Of a stretch of 64,000 nt of DNA, positions 36,060 through 47,162 are shown piece after piece. The stretch is taken from assembly GCA_026545225.1 (NCBI GenBank), contig CM048846.1:33553501-33617500 (forward strand), read 5' to 3'. The stretch comes from Cornus controversa. Lineage: Eukaryota; Streptophyta; Magnoliopsida; Cornales; Cornaceae. Each line of letters opens with the position of its first letter. The first letter of the stretch is position 1. Both the position numbers and the translations under genes were made by a program. Below the pieces are notes generated by a model that saw only the letters and a program-made list of their open reading frames with translations, had not been told where the DNA came from and made no database searches.

Positions 36060-36186
36060 TATGGTTTTTCAAGTCTTGGAGTGACGATCAGGGGATCATG
36101 ACACCTCACTACCCAGAGTTCGAGCTCGGATCAGGGGATTCCCTGCGGTCTAGATTTTGGGGTGTGACAGCTTGGTATTAGAACAT
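36060..36186 (+). repeat. Gypsy LTR end and primer site (element J)
   Basis: TTTTGGGGTGTGACA ends at 36169 and TGGTATTAGAACAT follows at 36173, a degraded initiator-Met primer site. The leader downstream (ATACCTAGGGACGACGGG) matches copy A at 1360-1380. Only about 100 bases of LTR remain. Confidence 0.7.
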
Positions 36187-36559
36187 AACTTGTTGTTAAA
36201 GCTTAACTAGGTCAAATACCTAGGGACGACGGGTGAGGGTTGTATCACTTGTAGTTACTGTTTGGTTAGAACCTTTGAGTTTGAAAACTTAGAAACACGA
36301 ATAGACATGACATAGTTGATATGAGAACTTATGTGTGAAATGTGCTTACATGATAAAAATGTGAAGTGCTTATGTTATGACACATGTTATCCGTTATATA
36401 TTATGTGTTAATTTGAGAACATATTTATGTGATTAAATGTGCATTGAAAAGAATGTATATATGTTACATGTGGAAGTGATAACATGTTGTTAAGTGAGTT
36501 GTAGTTTGATTATGTTGAATACATAGTATGTGATAACTTATTATCATTGACCTACATCA

Positions 36560-36965
36560 TTTGTACGGGCATTGGGGCTAGAGATTAGTTCATTAGGTAG
36601 AGCAGTTTGTGTTGATACGCCAGTGGGCGGTACAGTGATCCTTGATAGAGTGTGCTAGGGGTGTGCCATTGAGATAGTCGGGAGGACATTTGAGTTCGAT
36701 TTCATTCTACTAGACATAAGTAGTTTTCATATCACACTTGTGATGGATTTGTTATCAGAATTTTATGCTATGATAGATTGTTTTAGAGGGAGAGTGACGA
36801 TTTGTACGCCCGAGGGTGATTGCTTTCGCTTTGTGGGAGATCGGAGTGACTCCTATACTTCACCATGTTATGGCATTAGTAGTCGTGAGCGACACAATTT
36901 TATCTTGGCTAGTCTTTTGGTCGAGGGAGAGGAGATGCTGAGAAAGGTGTATCCGGTAATGATGT
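36560..36965 (+). pseudogene. Gypsy protease remnant (element J)
   Basis: Reading from about 36560 gives degraded Gypsy protease blocks: VCVDTPVGGTVI-like, then EFDFILLDI, and after 36740 MDLLSEFYAMIDC, RGRVTICTPEGD and ILASLLVEGE. Homologous blocks in the reverse-strand element at 61791-62105 are FDVILDIDWLSTYRATIDC. Gag is absent between the primer site and this protease, so an internal deletion has occurred. The frame stays open past the protease into a 42-base minisatellite and ends at 37330. Confidence 0.75.
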
Positions 36966-36973
36966 GCACTATT

Positions 36974-37225
36974 CCGGTCATCTTCTCAGGCGAATTTCCG
37001 GCGACTTGCACGGTTTCGGTCATCTTCTCCGATGAATTTCCAGCGACCTGTACGTTTCCGGTCATCTTCTCCGGTGAATTTTCGGTGACTTGCATGGTTC
37101 TGGTCATCTTCTCCGGCGAATTTCCGTCGACTTGCACTGTTCCGGTAATCTTCTCCGGTGAATTTCTGGCGATCTGTACTGTTCCGGTCTTCTTCTCCGG
37201 TGAATTTTCGGCGACCTGCAATTTT
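36974..37225 (+). repeat. 42-bp minisatellite, six units, open reading frame
   Basis: Six consecutive units of 42 bases each start about GGTCATCTTCTCCGGNGAAT and encode a 14-residue repeat of the form PVIFSGEFPATCTV in frame with the upstream protease remnant. The opposite strand is open too (PEKMTGTVQVAGNS). Unit-to-unit divergence is moderate. Confidence 0.85.
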
Positions 37226-37389
37226 TTTGGCGAACTTTCTGGGAAGTCGATTTTGGCCATTTTTACCAACTCAAACTGGTTCCTAGCTAAATGGACCATT
37301 CCAGACGCAATTGTGAAGTCTATTTTGTAGAATTCAGCTTCAATTTGTCAAATTTAGCATTCGAGGTGCTATGATATTAATAAAATATA

Positions 37390-37516
37390 TCAATATAATA
37401 TTTTTAAGGGTATAATAGACATTTCACCCAAAATTTAACATCTGTTAGTCCATTTCTTTTAGAGGGGAGGTCATTGTAACAAATTGTTTTAGTTTAATGT
37501 TGAGTGTAATTAGGGC

Positions 37517-37550
<34 letters not shown>

Positions 37551-37556
37551 AATAAT
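37390..37556. repeat. Right terminus of a Mutator-like or related element
   Basis: The block AGGGCAAACCTCAGGGGAGG, GTCAGTGTAATTTACCC at 37510-37552 resembles, in reverse complement, the termini of the elements at 40604 and 44122. The matching left end is not seen, so the element is truncated. Confidence 0.5.
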
Positions 37557-40197
37557 CTATATACATGCATTTTGAATCCAAAACTTATAATCATTCAAGG
37601 TCACATAACCACAGTTACAAAATCTCCAAATGTGTACATCAATATACATATAAGCTAGACATCGAAGTCCACATTCCGGACATGCATTCACAAAATCACC
37701 CAAAAATTTGTCTAAACTCCACACCCAACTCAAGGTTGGTGGGACTTTGCCACATATTTGTCAGTACTTGAAATGTTTGGATAAGCTCCTACGTGCTCAG
37801 TAGAAATGCCTAAAGCACATTTCCTATGGCCCTGTGAATACACACACATAAAGGAAAGGAAAACATGCATTAAAGAATCACATTATGCATTCCCAATTCT
37901 ACATATTACCATGACATGAATATATGCATCATATCATGCAATTTTATGTGTCACCCACAAAACCAAGGACTCAAATTCCAATGAAGTTGTAATACCCCAC
38001 TCCAACACATGGTATGATATTGTCCGCTTTGGGCCTGAGCCCGCACGATTTTGCTCTTGGGTTTTTACCTCAAAATGACTCATACTATTTGAAGAGAACA
38101 TACTACATATAAGCACATCCCCTTTTTTACACCCAGGCGATGTGGGATAGAGCACCATGTACCTTATCAGTGTGGTAGCTCAGCCCAGTGTCTGTCTTCG
38201 CACCCGCCCACTCACACCCGTCCACAAGGGTTACTACAATCCACCCCCCTACGAGGCCCGACGTCCTCATCGGCACACTTCTGACTGGGTTCAGGCTCTG
38301 ATACCAACTGTAATATCCCGCTCCAACACATGGTATGATATTGTCCGTTTTGGACCTAAGCCCGCACGGTTTTGCTCTTGGGTTTTACCCCAAAAGGCCT
38401 CATACCATTTGAAGAGAATATACTACATATAAGCACATCCCCTTTTTCACACCCAGGTGATGTGAGATTGAGTACCCTGTACCCTGTCAGTGTGGTAGCT
38501 CAGCCCAGTGTCTGTCTTCGCACCCGCCCACTCACACCAGTCCACAAGGGTTACTACAATCCACCCCTACGAGGCCTCATACTATTTGAAGAGAACACAC
38601 TACATATAAGCACATCCCCTTCTCCACACCTAGGCGATGTGGGATTGAGCACCCTGTACCCTGTCAGTGTGGTAGCTCAGTCCAGTGTCTGTCTTCGCAC
38701 CCGCCCACTCACACCCATCCACAAGGGTTACTACAATCCACCCCCTACGAGGCCCGATGTCCTCGTCGGCACACTTTCGGCTGGGTTCAAGCTCTGATAC
38801 CAACTATAATACCCCGCTCCAACACATGGTATGATATTGTCCACTTTGGGCCTGAGCCCGCACAGTTTTGTTCTTGGGTTTTTACTCCAAAAGGCCTCAT
38901 ACCATTTAAAGAGAACATACTACATATAAGCACATCCCCTTTTCCACACCCAGGCGATGTGGGATAAAGCACCCTGTACCCTGTCACTGTGGTAGCTCAG
39001 CCCAGTGTCTGTCTTCGCACCCGCCCACTCACACCCGTCCATAAGGGTTACTAAAGAAGTACCATCCGGTCTCGCATACCACTTCCATTGAACACCTGAA
39101 CTCTATTGTTGGTCCCTTTGGTTTTTTTACTTCCAAATTCCTATGTCAGTCCATTCGATGTCCCGAAGCTTTCCCACATACACCCTCAAACCATGTATGT
39201 GCAATCCATAAACATTTCATATACTATGCTTATTCTACATTCTCACATAACAATCATACATGCATCAATATAAATCAATGTATCAACGTATGGCATGCTT
39301 TCACAATCTCATTGAGACATTAAATCAAACACATGGCCACATAGTTCATAAAAGTGAACCAAACAAACCCTAAACCCCAATTTGTCACATGTCAAGCCCA
39401 CATAAGTTTCATAGAAGACACATAAGCACATATTCATCATTTGCATATTTTCAAATCATGCAAAGAACATATTTATATATGTTATACATAAAAAAAATAC
39501 TCATGTTACTTATGTAAAACCTTAGTTGTACGCCCTAGGCATCCATCCTACTAACAAAAACCCAAAAAATCATAGGTTAGTCATTCCTACCTATATTTAG
39601 AGGAATTTCTAAACAAAACCCTCAATTCCACCGAATCTAAAATTGCCCAAAACAAATTTTTTTCAGATCAAATCCAGGCTCTCAATACATAGAGCAACCC
39701 TTCCTTCTTCTGTGCCTTCCGAATCACACTCTAAGGTCTTAAAATATTAGAGAGAAGGAATGTAGCCTACTATTTAGAGAGAGAAAATATGGCTGAAATA
39801 TTTTTAATTGGATATTTATAAGCCCACGATGTGAAATGACCAAAGCGCCCTTACGCCATTTAACGTACTTTTTCGGCCTCCAATTTTAATTCCGAAAGCG
39901 GCTACGACCCCAACATCAAATTCCATCTCTTTCCTAACATTCTATTTGGTGTAAATCCAAAAATAATTATTCTCTAAAATTACCCAATTTCTCGGGCCCA
40001 CCTGACTCGTGTCCCGGGCCCCGCAGACCCGAAAATCTTAAAATGAACTAAATGGCTCAAAAACTTTCCCAGATCTCATAACTAGTCCTAGAACATATAA
40101 TTCATATTTAAAACACGTGAAAATCTATTTAATTCATTTCTAAGAGAATAAATAGAAATAAAAAAAAATGGATCAAAAATAACCCGGTGTCTCTACA
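37557..40197 (-). mobile_element. Right LTR part of Gypsy element D
   Basis: The part starts within the LTR, repeating 31093-31707, and runs to the terminus GTGTCTCTACA at 40197, followed by TTGAC, which matches the left duplication at 30315-30319. Bases 39830-40197 align with the reverse complement of the 5' portion of copies B and C (CTCGGGCCCACC, GTCCCGGGCCCCG). A multimeric TRIM sits inside at 37988-39055. Confidence 0.75.
37988..39055 (-). mobile_element. Multimeric TRIM retrotransposon
   Basis: Four LTR copies in a row: 37988-38238, 38309-38558, a 5'-truncated copy ending at 38735, and 38805-39055. Full LTRs are about 250 bases, TGTAATA...TTACTACA on the plus strand. Internal spacers of about 70 bases carry CCACCCCC (reverse of a purine tract) at one side and GCTCTGATACCA (reverse of an initiator-Met primer site) at the other, so the element is on the minus strand. 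The third unit jumps from the spacer into the middle of an LTR at a shared AGGCC. GAAGT flanks the whole array (37983-37987 and 39056-39060), so it arrived or grew at one insertion site. Confidence 0.88.
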
Positions 40198-40202
40198 TTG
40201 AC

Positions 40203-40594
40203 ACTGTAGTGACAATTTAGGAACATGGGAAAAAAAGAGTTGGTTTGTGTGGGTTTTATTGTAGAGATGAAAGAACTGAATATATTGTTGTACATATACA
40301 TATGTATGTATGCCTAGAGAAAAGAATATGAGAAGTTTTGTTATGAATTGATAGATGAGGAAGGAAGGAATAGAAGAAGACTACATGTAAAAGGCACGTT
40401 CTGTTGCATGCAATGCTTTGCGATTTTGGGTCAATTTGTGTGTGCCAAATTGTTGTGACCTTTTGTTTATAAGAGAAAGTGAGAGAGAGAAAACTCTTCA
40501 CATGAGTTTGATTCAATAGGTTTGTGTATTTTACCCTACATATAAATATGGGTGAATTAATCTAACCTCTCTTTATAGTTGGGCTTTCCACCTA
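40203..40594. other. Short host-like spacer
   Basis: No gene or repeat is recognised. The sequence is AT-rich between element D and the Mutator-like element. Confidence 0.4.
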
Positions 40595-40603
40595 TATATT
40601 AAT

Positions 40604-41796
40604 GGGTAAATTACATTTTGACCCCCTCACGTTTGCCAATCTTCATTTTCACCCCCTTTCAGTAGTTTTTGGTCGACTTTGGTCCACGACATACTAAAAT
40701 GACTAAACTACCCTACTTACATTCACTAAATTACATACATTATATTTTTCTGTAAACCACCATCCCACCTCCACAACCACCACCGCTATCCATACCCACA
40801 ACCACAGTGACCACTATGCCTAAATATCACAATCAGTAACCACCATCCCCACCTCCACAACCACCATCGCCACAATCACCACCACTATCCATACCCACAA
40901 CCACAGTAACCACCATGCCCAAATACCACAATCTGTAACCACCATCCCCACCTCCACAACCACCACCGCTATCCATACCCACAAGCACAGTGACCACCAT
41001 GCCCAAATACCACAATCTGTAACCACCATCCCCACCTCCACAACCACCACCGCCATCCATACCCACAATCACAGGTGAACCCTATGAATCTTCTTGTACC
41101 CCCAATTGCAATGCAGAAACCTATGGATCCAATAAGAACAAGGAGAAGAAAAAAACCAAAGAACGCTGCCCCTACTTGGCCTTCGAGTGCCATGACCTTA
41201 CGCGAGGCCTACAAGTGGCGTTAGCAAATTATGCGCAAGATCGGCCGCAAAGTCGCCGAAATCCAGAACGAGGGTTTGGGCTTCATTTTTGGGGTAGGGG
41301 TGAGGATAGTGGTTGTGATGCAACAGATTATGGTATTTGGGCATGGTGGTGGTTGTGGTTATGTATAGATAGCGGTGGTGGTTGTGGAGGTGGAGATGGT
41401 GGTTTCATTTTGGGGGTGGGGGTGAGGATGGTGGTTGTGATACAACAGATTATAGTGGTGGCTGTGGTTGTGGGGGTGGGGATGACGGTGGTGGTTGTGA
41501 AGGTGAGGATGGTGGTGGTGGTTATGGGAGTGGGGGTGGTGGTGGTGGTGGTTATAAGAGTGGAGATGGATGGCGGTGGTGGTTGTGGAGGTGGGGCATC
41601 AGATTGAATTCTTGAAATCGATGAAGGGTAGTTTGGGCATTTTTTGTTACTATTTGCCAATTTGACCGTTGACAATGACTTTAGGGACTAAAGTGATGTA
41701 TAATTTTAAACCCCAGGGGTATAAAAGTTGATACGCAATCGTGGGAGTTAGGTTTACGTATGGACATACCTCAGGGGGTCAAAATGTAATTTTTCC
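40604..41796. mobile_element. Pack-MULE (Mutator-like element carrying host-gene sequence)
   Basis: 1193 bases with terminal inverted repeats GGGTAAATTACATTTTGACC at the left and, reversed, GGAAAAATTACATTTTGACC at the right. A perfect nine-base duplication TATATTAAT lies at 40595-40603 and 41797-41805. The two flanks of the interior are CCACCA-type and GGTGGT-type simple repeats that can pair as a long foldback (about 40757-41075 against 41330-41600). Between them lies a piece of an ISY1-like gene. No transposase is encoded. Confidence 0.88.
41131..41281 (+). pseudogene. ISY1: Captured fragment of pre-mRNA-splicing factor ISY1
   Basis: The first frame gives KEKKKTKERCPYLAFECHDL (to 41198). 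A frame change leads to EAYKWR, a stop at 41222, then QIMRKIGRKVAEIQNEGLG (to 41281). The two pieces follow the conserved N-terminal region of ISY1, a component of activated spliceosomes, in order and without a gap. The fragment ends at what would fit an exon border and sits wholly within the Pack-MULE. The frameshift and nonsense change mean it is not a functional protein. The identification rests on remembered family sequence and needs a similarity search. Confidence 0.75.
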
Positions 41797-41851
41797 TATA
41801 TTAATTAGGGTGAATATCTTTGACATTTTTGAGGTTTGTCAAAATATCTAA

Positions 41852-42396
41852 GAAGAATGCAAGGGCAGTCGCTTAAGCGACCATTCTTTCACACTAGTTC
41901 CACTGATTGGTGGAAAGTGAAAATCAATCATTAATTACTTTTGTGTAATAAATGTCCTAATTTGTCATCAATCAGTATGTCTTTGTAGTTTTAAAATATT
42001 TACATTCATGCCATCAAGTAAAATTATGGTGTTCATAAAGTAATTTTTCAATTTTTAAAGAAAATTTTATTTTTTTAATTAAATTGAGAACCAAGATTCA
42101 TTAAGTATTTTATATTCCAATTAATTAAAATTTTCAAAAAATTATATAGAAAATGATTATAATAATAAGTATATGGATTAATATAAAAAAAATTATTAAA
42201 AGTATTTATGACCACTATAGTTTATTTGTTTGTTGATAACACTAATGTAAATATTTTAAAACTATAAGAGCATATTGATTGATGACAAAATATGACATTT
42301 ATCACAAAAAAATATTTAATGATTGGTTAACACTTTAGTGAAGTGAATGTGAAAGTGAAAGGACAGTCACTTAAGCGGTTGTCCCTAGCACTCCTC
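41852..42396. mobile_element. Mutator-type MITE with 160-base inverted arms
   Basis: The termini are GAAGAATGCAAGGG and, reversed, GAGGAGTGCTAGGG. The arms share CGCTTAAG, TTTGTCATCAATCA and AGTTTTAAAATATTTACATT. The flanking nine bases, AATATCTAA (41843-41851) and AATATTTAA (42397-42405), agree at eight of nine positions. No coding frame. Confidence 0.82.
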
Positions 42397-42405
42397 AATA
42401 TTTAA

Positions 42406-44121
42406 TAACTAAAAATTTTGGTAAAAATATTTTGACTTCCCATGTCAAAGTTAACTAAATTTTCGTATTGCCTTCACTAAAAGTCTTTTAAAGATGATGT
42501 GTATGTTGACTTCATAAAAAAAATAAAAATCCCAAATGTCAATAATGCCCACAAGATTTCTGAAAACCCATACTTCCTTAGTTCCTTCTCCTCCTCCTCC
42601 TCCTCCACTTCATCATCTGCGTACCCTTCCAAGTAAATTCACAAATGGAGGTCTCAACCAAAGCAAAGGAAAAATAGAGAGGGTCTCAACCGATTGAAAT
42701 CTGTGACACAAATCAGTCCAAAAGCTCTACCCCAAATCTCTCACTGAAGCAGCAAACACATATTTACAAAACTTAACTGTCCACGACAGCTAACAATCTG
42801 ACCCATTTTTTGGGCAATGATTACACTCCTTATTCTGTCACTACTCGCTATGGCCTCCACTGCATCGACGAAGTAGTGCCATTTTCGCGATGCCTTTCCT
42901 ACACTTCCTCGTCGCCAAATAACGTTTCATCGACTCCTTCATTTCAGTACTATGATGTCTTCTCATTGGCTTTAGACACCGGCGACACCAACCGCCTCTG
43001 TCACCTAATTCGTCGGCCTCTACTCCTTGGTTTTCCTCTGAACTTGACTGGACGACTCTCTCTCTTTTCTCTGTCTTCTGAAGAACACCGGACCTCATAC
43101 TGATGATGGCTCTCTAATCTATCTGTTCAGTTTAGGATTGAATCTTCATATTTTAATTGAATTCATACATTCTATATTTAAATTTGATTTGAATTTTTGG
43201 TTAATTTTGAAATTTTTTGATTTTGTAATTAATTTGTACTGATTTGCGCAGTGAGTGATGAAATTAAAGAGCGATATATACACATATAGGTATCTATGTA
43301 TGTATATGTGTGTTTGCATCGCTCGGGTTTGGATTTACATATTTTGATTAAACTTCTATTTTTTGAATTTAAATTTCATTCGAATTTGTAGTTATATTTG
43401 AACATTTTGAATTTTGTTAGCATATTGGACCTCAAGAAAAATCAAAGAGCAGTAAACATATATATATATATATGCACATATATGCATATATATGTATACA
43501 TATATATTAATTTATACATTGTGATACATGTATTTAAATCAGTTTAAGAAAATTATGAGGTGGAGATATCTCCTTAGGAATTAAACTGGAAAGATTAATT
43601 TCTTATTGTGTGATATGCGCCGGGGGGGGGGGGGGGGGGGGGGGGATTATTTTACTATTTCAAATAGTAGACTAACTCATGGCTAAGTTGTTGTTAGGAC
43701 CATAAAAGAAATTGAACTAGAATGTCAATATTATCCTTATGTAGAGAAAATTACAATATTAACCCTCGTAATTATTTGTACTGACGAGTATACCCATTAC
43801 TATATGACAAAAATGCCCTTATGCTAAAATTGCAAGGAGTCACAACCCATACATATACACTTCATATTTATCAAAATACAACAAGACTCATGAACAACAC
43901 TGAAATTCTGTTCATTCATAATTCCATGCTTAATTAAAGTAAAATCTAAACCAAATTTGTCCTAGAAACACAAACAATTTCCACACATTAAATATATTTT
44001 TTCACACATATAAATTTGATTGAAATAGGTAGATTTAATGTGTAGAAATCAATTATTTGTGAAAAACCGTTACAACAGCGTGTTGTAACAGCGATCCTCT
44101 CGTGTTCGGTGATAATTGGAA
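42406..44121. other. Intergenic DNA with a local duplication and a poly-G run
   Basis: No gene is recognised; the frames near 42810-43103 show no domain on either strand. Two related units of about 185 bases start near 43136 and 43323 (shared ATTTAAATTT..ATTTGAATTT blocks and GAGCGATATAT/GAGCAGTAAAC ends). TA-rich microsatellites occur near 43455-43510. Confidence 0.45.
43622..43645 (+). repeat. Uninterrupted run of 24 G
   Basis: A single homopolymer of 24 guanines follows ATGCGCC. It is exceptional in this AT-rich region and could fold as a G-quadruplex; its length may be unreliable because such runs are error-prone. Confidence 0.85.
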
Positions 44122-45734
44122 GGGTAAAGTACATTGACCTCTCTTGAAGTTTAGCCTAATTACACAGAATATCAAACTTATGTATTTTGTTACACTAACC
44201 TCCCTATAACTGATTTGACAAAACAAACGTTAAATTTTAGAGTTATTTTACCATTTTACCCCTTATATTTTTTTGTTAAAAATTGTAAAATATCTGAATA
44301 GCTGAAATTACCATTTTGCCCACATATAAAAACATTCCTTTTTTCTCTTATTCTCTCTCCTTCTGTGGCCTTTACCCAAGTCGAATGACTCAATGAACCT
44401 TTTTGGATAATTTTATATTAATTTTTTCACTCACAAACTAGAGCACATGAATATGTAAAGTTGTGAAGAGAATAAATCTGGGTCCAAGAATTTTTTTTTT
44501 TCTCATCCTTTTTCTCAGCAACCAAATGAATATATAGGTAAAAAATTCAAGAGAACAAAATGAGAAGAACTGAAGAATGAATTTACAGGTAGGTTTGTGT
44601 AGGCTTCGAATGCAAAACCAGCAAGAATGACGGCGAGATTGATAGTAGTGGTTTTAATTTTGGGTAATATTAGAAGTGGTTCTAGCATACGGGTTGAGTA
44701 GTTCTCGCATTGATCGGCGGTGAGACCCGGCGTCGATGGCTGAAGATTTGATAGATTGGTGCTGACCGTTGATGAGAATCTCGCAATCAGTGGTGTCGTT
44801 TGATTTGCAAATCGGTGGTGCCGTTGGATTTGCAAATCGGTGGCGATGGCCAAAGAATGGTTGATCAGTAGTTCACCTATCCGACGAAGATGACTGACCA
44901 GTGATATGGCTGGACCGGTGATGAACAATTGTCTCTCTCACTATAAAAATATATATACATATATAACTCTATATATATATATATATAGATATATATATCT
45001 TCTCTATATCACAGTCTCTCCCTCTCTTCCATGCCATTTTCATCGTTCTCAACAACCAAAACAACAACAATCTCTCTTCCATTCTATAAAATTCACCTTT
45101 TTCAAAAGCTTCTTTTTATGAAACTTAAGTTTTCCCATGCTTGGCCCACGTTACAATGCACATGTATGAGAGTGAGAAGAGCTTAAACCCAAAAGGGAGG
45201 AAGCCTAAACCCAGAATAGAATCTGATGATGAATTTCTATATTCTTTCATATTCAATTTAGAACCATTTTGAAAATGGAAAAGAAAATCTCAAATCTATA
45301 TGCATTATAAAACCCAATTTGAAATCAACTCCAAACAGATTGGGTTTGAATATATAAAAAAAAAAAAAAAAGAGTTTGATACAATGCTAGAAAAACATTC
45401 AGTATCTTGTAATTCAACAATAAACAGTTCTTTATCTATATGCTATATACACACACACTAAAGTTACGTGTGTAATGGAACAATTAAGGTTACGTAAGAG
45501 TATTTTTGTCTCTTAAAACTAGAATTTTTTTTTTGTAGTTTGGTGACATAAAGGATTATAACATTTTTTTCATTTATTTATGGGTATTTTGGTCACTATA
45601 ATTAATTTTTGGATGAAAAATGTAAAATTTTGAATTGAGAGAGGTCTTTGTTATAACGAAACAAACGTTAGGAAAAATCAGTGTAATAAAATACGCAAGT
45701 TTGATATTTTGTATAATGTTAGTGTAATTTACCC
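44122..45734. mobile_element. Mutator-like non-autonomous element
   Basis: The terminal inverted repeats are GGGTAAAGTACATTGACC at the left and, reversed, GGGTAAATTACACTAAC at the right, with a shared inner block ATATCAAACTTRYGTATTTT. The adjoining nine bases match at six of nine (TAATTGGAA, TGCTTGAAA), a decayed duplication at best. A 137-residue open frame on the minus strand (44515-44928) shows no domain that could be named. Confidence 0.65.
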
Positions 45735-46221
45735 TGCTTGAAATCAATTCTTATTGAGATTTTATTGAATTTTTTATGTAAAGATGGAGGTATATGTATA
45801 GATGCTAGTTTTCAATCCAAATTTTTGGCTGTGTAGACTGCGAGGTCATGTTTGACTCCTTCTCTTCTGAATACTTTATTATATTTTGATTCCGCCTACC
45901 ATTGTTCTTTGAGATAAGATGGATATTCCACTTGACTAAGTTCTTAGTGATCCTGAGCCTTTATATATATATATATATATATATATAACCGTGTCCTTAT
46001 GAAAAATATAATTCATTCATGTCACTCGAAATATTTAGAACTCTATGCTTGGTTTCAGTATGGATGCTATTGGACAGAAAAAACAGCTTCTGTGGGCCAG
46101 CTCTTTTAGTTCTACGAGCCCAGGAACTGATATCCTGCCACCCCACTAACTATAGAGTAATCTGAAATGACGCCCCATGATGATGTTTATTTCACTTTCA
46201 ATTTGTCTCTCTACAAACTTT

Positions 46222-46252
<31 letters not shown>

Positions 46253-46931
46253 CAAGTGCTTTTGTTGGCAATTATAAGTTAAAAATAATATGAAGCGGTT
46301 TAATGAGCAATTTAAGGACTATATGGACCATAGTTGTTAAAGTCTGGCAAAGGATTTCTGGAGCCTAAATGCATGACGCAATATGAGGGGCAAACTTGAT
46401 CGAGGTAAAGTGTGTGTAATAAGAAGGCATATGTAAACATATATTATTACATATATTCATAATCAAGCACTAATTGTAACTAATACAAATAGTGAAACAT
46501 AAATTTATAAATTTTATCAAATATTTCATAAGATTAACAAAACGATACATGATATAGAACATTTTAATTTAGTAGTCATTAAATAAAAAAGAAAATGATA
46601 TGAATAAATAATTAAAAGATACAAGGCACACATTTTTGAACCTGAAGTCTGTTAAAAAGTGTTAGTCTGAGAGCTTTATGTGAGCTTGATTAAAGGAACT
46701 AATATTATAGGGGTCTTCTTTATCCCATATCGAATCTGGATGAAAAAGAGAATAGGTATAAATGAGCGAGTAGACAACACTATTCAATAGCTTAAATTTT
46801 TGAATTATTGATAAGTGTCTGATCCGTTACTTTTTAATATCAAAGTCAGATCCAGTTCTTGATTCGATGGACTCGAAAAATAGAAAATTATTTTTAAAGA
46901 ATTGTCTCTAAAAACAGACATTTTTTAACTC
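45735..46931. other. Intergenic DNA with TA microsatellites
   Basis: TA runs occur at about 45962-45988 and 46227-46252. At 46670-46860 there is a weak resemblance to a TRIM-like LTR (AATAGCTTAAATTTTTGAATT), repeated in kind at 54150. No gene is seen. Confidence 0.4.
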
Positions 46932-46932
46932 A

Positions 46933-47162
46933 GGTTCCGTTTGTCTTGACGTAAAATATTTTCTGAAAAATTCATGTGTTCGGTAACATCAAGCAAGCTA
47001 GTTATTCAATATTTTACGAATTGATTGGATCAATCCAAACATTTTGGTGTGAAAGTATTTTACGGGTAAAACATTTTTCCTTTTAAAATATGCAATCAAA
47101 CACCGAATTATTTTAGAAATATATTTCAAAAAGTATTTTACATCAAAACAAACGGAGCCTTA
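46933..47162. mobile_element. MITE, superfamily uncertain
   Basis: The inverted termini are GGTTCCGTTTGTCTTGACGT at the left and, reversed, GGCTCCGTTTGTTTTGATGT at the right. The flanks TCA and TTA could be a decayed three-base duplication of the PIF/Harbinger type. It appears to sit inside a second, AT-rich inverted-repeat element (about 46880-47265). Confidence 0.6.

Noticed and set aside
36868..37299. Minus-strand repeat ORF (PEKMTGTVQVAGNS)
   Set aside because: Shadow of the 42-base minisatellite on the opposite strand.
38000..38310. Cassandra-type TRIM with embedded 5S rRNA sequence
   Set aside because: No 5S rRNA box A/C-like segments or GGATGCGATCATACC-type start are visible in the LTR.
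38372..38797. 141-residue ORF with internal protein repeats (SVVAQPSVCLRTRPLTP)
   Set aside because: The repeats are simply the tandem TRIM LTRs read through; no conserved coding frame.
41176..41607. Gly/Val-rich 143-residue ORF resembling a glycine-rich protein
   Set aside because: It is the translation of GGTGGT simple repeats in the Pack-MULE, out of frame with most of the ISY1 fragment.
44515..44928. 137-residue minus-strand ORF
   Set aside because: Inside a Mutator-like element, no recognised domain and no signs of a gene; mentioned only under that element.
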